Below the pieces are notes generated by a model. It saw only the letters and a list, made by a program, of their open reading frames with translations. It made no database searches and had not been told where the DNA came from. A DNA stretch of 7,353 nt, taken from contig CAAEOW010000064.1 of the NCBI GenBank assembly GCA_900757705.1, positions 1 to 7,353 on the forward strand, written 5' to 3'. The position numbers and the translations under genes are program-made. This document shows positions 7,129-7,353 of this stretch, piece by piece. How positions within the stretch are numbered: the stretch's first letter is position 1; every line of letters starts with the position of its first letter. Source of the stretch: an uncultured Collinsella sp. (GTDB lineage Bacteria > Actinomycetota > Coriobacteriia > Coriobacteriales > Coriobacteriaceae).

Positions 7129-7158
7129 ATTGTAGCCCGTTCGCAGAAGATGCGACAA
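7129..7158 (-). promoter_or_regulatory. Proximal promoter candidate for the acpS operon
   Basis: On the minus strand, TTGTCG (7158-7153) and TACAAT (7134-7129) are separated by 18 bases, matching the sigma-70 type -35 and -10 boxes at four and five of six positions. Transcription would start near 7122, leaving a leader of about 22 bases that contains the strong ribosome binding site. Confidence 0.55.
7141..7155. promoter_or_regulatory. Short palindrome over the proximal promoter, possible operator
   Basis: TCGCA and TGCGA are perfect inverted copies around GAAGA. The palindrome fills most of the spacer and touches the -35 box of the proximal promoter, where a repressor could act. Five-base arms are short, so chance is a real alternative. 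Confidence 0.2.
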
Positions 7159-7164
7159 ACGAGG

Positions 7165-7194
7165 GTTATAAAACACAGCTACTATGTGAGACAA
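7165..7194 (-). promoter_or_regulatory. Distal promoter candidate for the acpS operon
   Basis: On the minus strand, TTGTCT (7194-7189) and TATAAC (7170-7165) are 18 bases apart, matching the sigma-70 consensus at four and five of six positions. It lies just after the rRNA terminator and would make a second, longer leader in tandem with the proximal promoter. Confidence 0.4.
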
Positions 7195-7208
7195 ATTGCC
7201 CGAGATAC

Positions 7209-7238
7209 AAAAAAGGGGGAGGCCGCGAGGCCCCCCCC
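7209..7238 (-). terminator. Strong intrinsic terminator of the rRNA operon
   Basis: On the minus strand, GGGGGGGGCC (7238-7229) pairs with GGCCTCCCCC (7224-7215) around the loop TCGC, giving a 10-bp GC-rich stem with one G-U pair, followed directly by six T (7214-7209). It lies about 37 bases after the 5S rRNA and should separate the rRNA transcript from the acpS operon. Confidence 0.92.
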
Positions 7239-7274
7239 TTCTTCAAGTCATCCGACGGCTCGGTGCCGTCCACC

Positions 7275-7353
7275 GGTCAGCGGCGCCCTGGCCTCCCACG
7301 GGCTGGCCCCGCAGTACTCTCGGCGCGATGGGGCTTAGCTTCCGGGTTCGGAA
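7275..7353 (-). rRNA. rrf: 5S ribosomal RNA, 3' part, cut by the window edge
   Basis: The minus strand starts at the window end with TTCCGAACCCGGAAGCTAAG, the conserved loop C region of 5S rRNA. It continues through CCGAGAGTACTGC (loop E and helix IV) and GTGGGAG to GGCGCCGCTGACC, the 3' strand of helix I. About 79 of an expected 115-120 bases are present; the first 40 or so lie beyond the window. The exact 3' end (about 7275) is estimated, because the 5' strand that pairs with it is not visible. The 23S and 16S genes should lie further right. Confidence 0.92.

Noticed and set aside
7150..7338. 62-codon plus-strand frame at the right end
   Set aside because: It crosses the operon promoters, the rRNA terminator and the 5S rRNA gene in antisense, so it is a chance frame.

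Overview
The window reads as a compact, one-directional chromosomal housekeeping region. It probably comes from a high-GC, Gram-positive anaerobe of the Coriobacteriia (Collinsella-like). This assignment is inference from the protein style, the moderately high GC, the TsaB-RimI-TsaD fusion and the gene order; no marker gene here proves it. Everything that can be supported is on the minus strand, so transcription runs from the right end (position 7353) towards the left.

Right end: the 3' two-thirds of a 5S rRNA (about 7275-7353) runs off the window. It is followed by a strong intrinsic terminator (7209-7238), so an rRNA operon ends here. Between that terminator and the first protein gene are two candidate tandem promoters (7165-7194 and 7129-7158), a short palindrome over the proximal one, and a near-perfect Shine-Dalgarno sequence.

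Centre: six tightly packed genes follow, with gaps of 0 to 12 bases or short overlaps: acpS (holo-ACP synthase, with an unusual C-terminal tail), nnr (bifunctional NAD(P)HX epimerase/dehydratase), alr (alanine racemase), a family 4 iron-sulfur uracil-DNA glycosylase, tsaE, and one 794-residue protein joining TsaB, RimI and TsaD. They look like one operon. It combines fatty-acid carrier activation, cofactor repair, D-alanine supply for the wall, DNA base-excision repair, and synthesis of the universal tRNA modification t6A. TsaE and the fused protein supply TsaB, TsaD and TsaE; the TsaC/Sua5 enzyme that makes threonylcarbamoyl-AMP is not in the window.

Left end (1-275): no convincing complete gene. 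It holds a 135-base nested palindrome with perfect 33-base inverted arms surrounding a terminator-like hairpin directly after the fused gene, a short orphan open-frame tail, and a truncated hairpin with a T-tract at the window edge.

No defence system, CRISPR array, integrase or transposase gene was seen. The points most worth a second look are the nested palindrome, the triple fusion, and the unusual features of AcpS (long charged tail, leucine in place of a usually conserved histidine).
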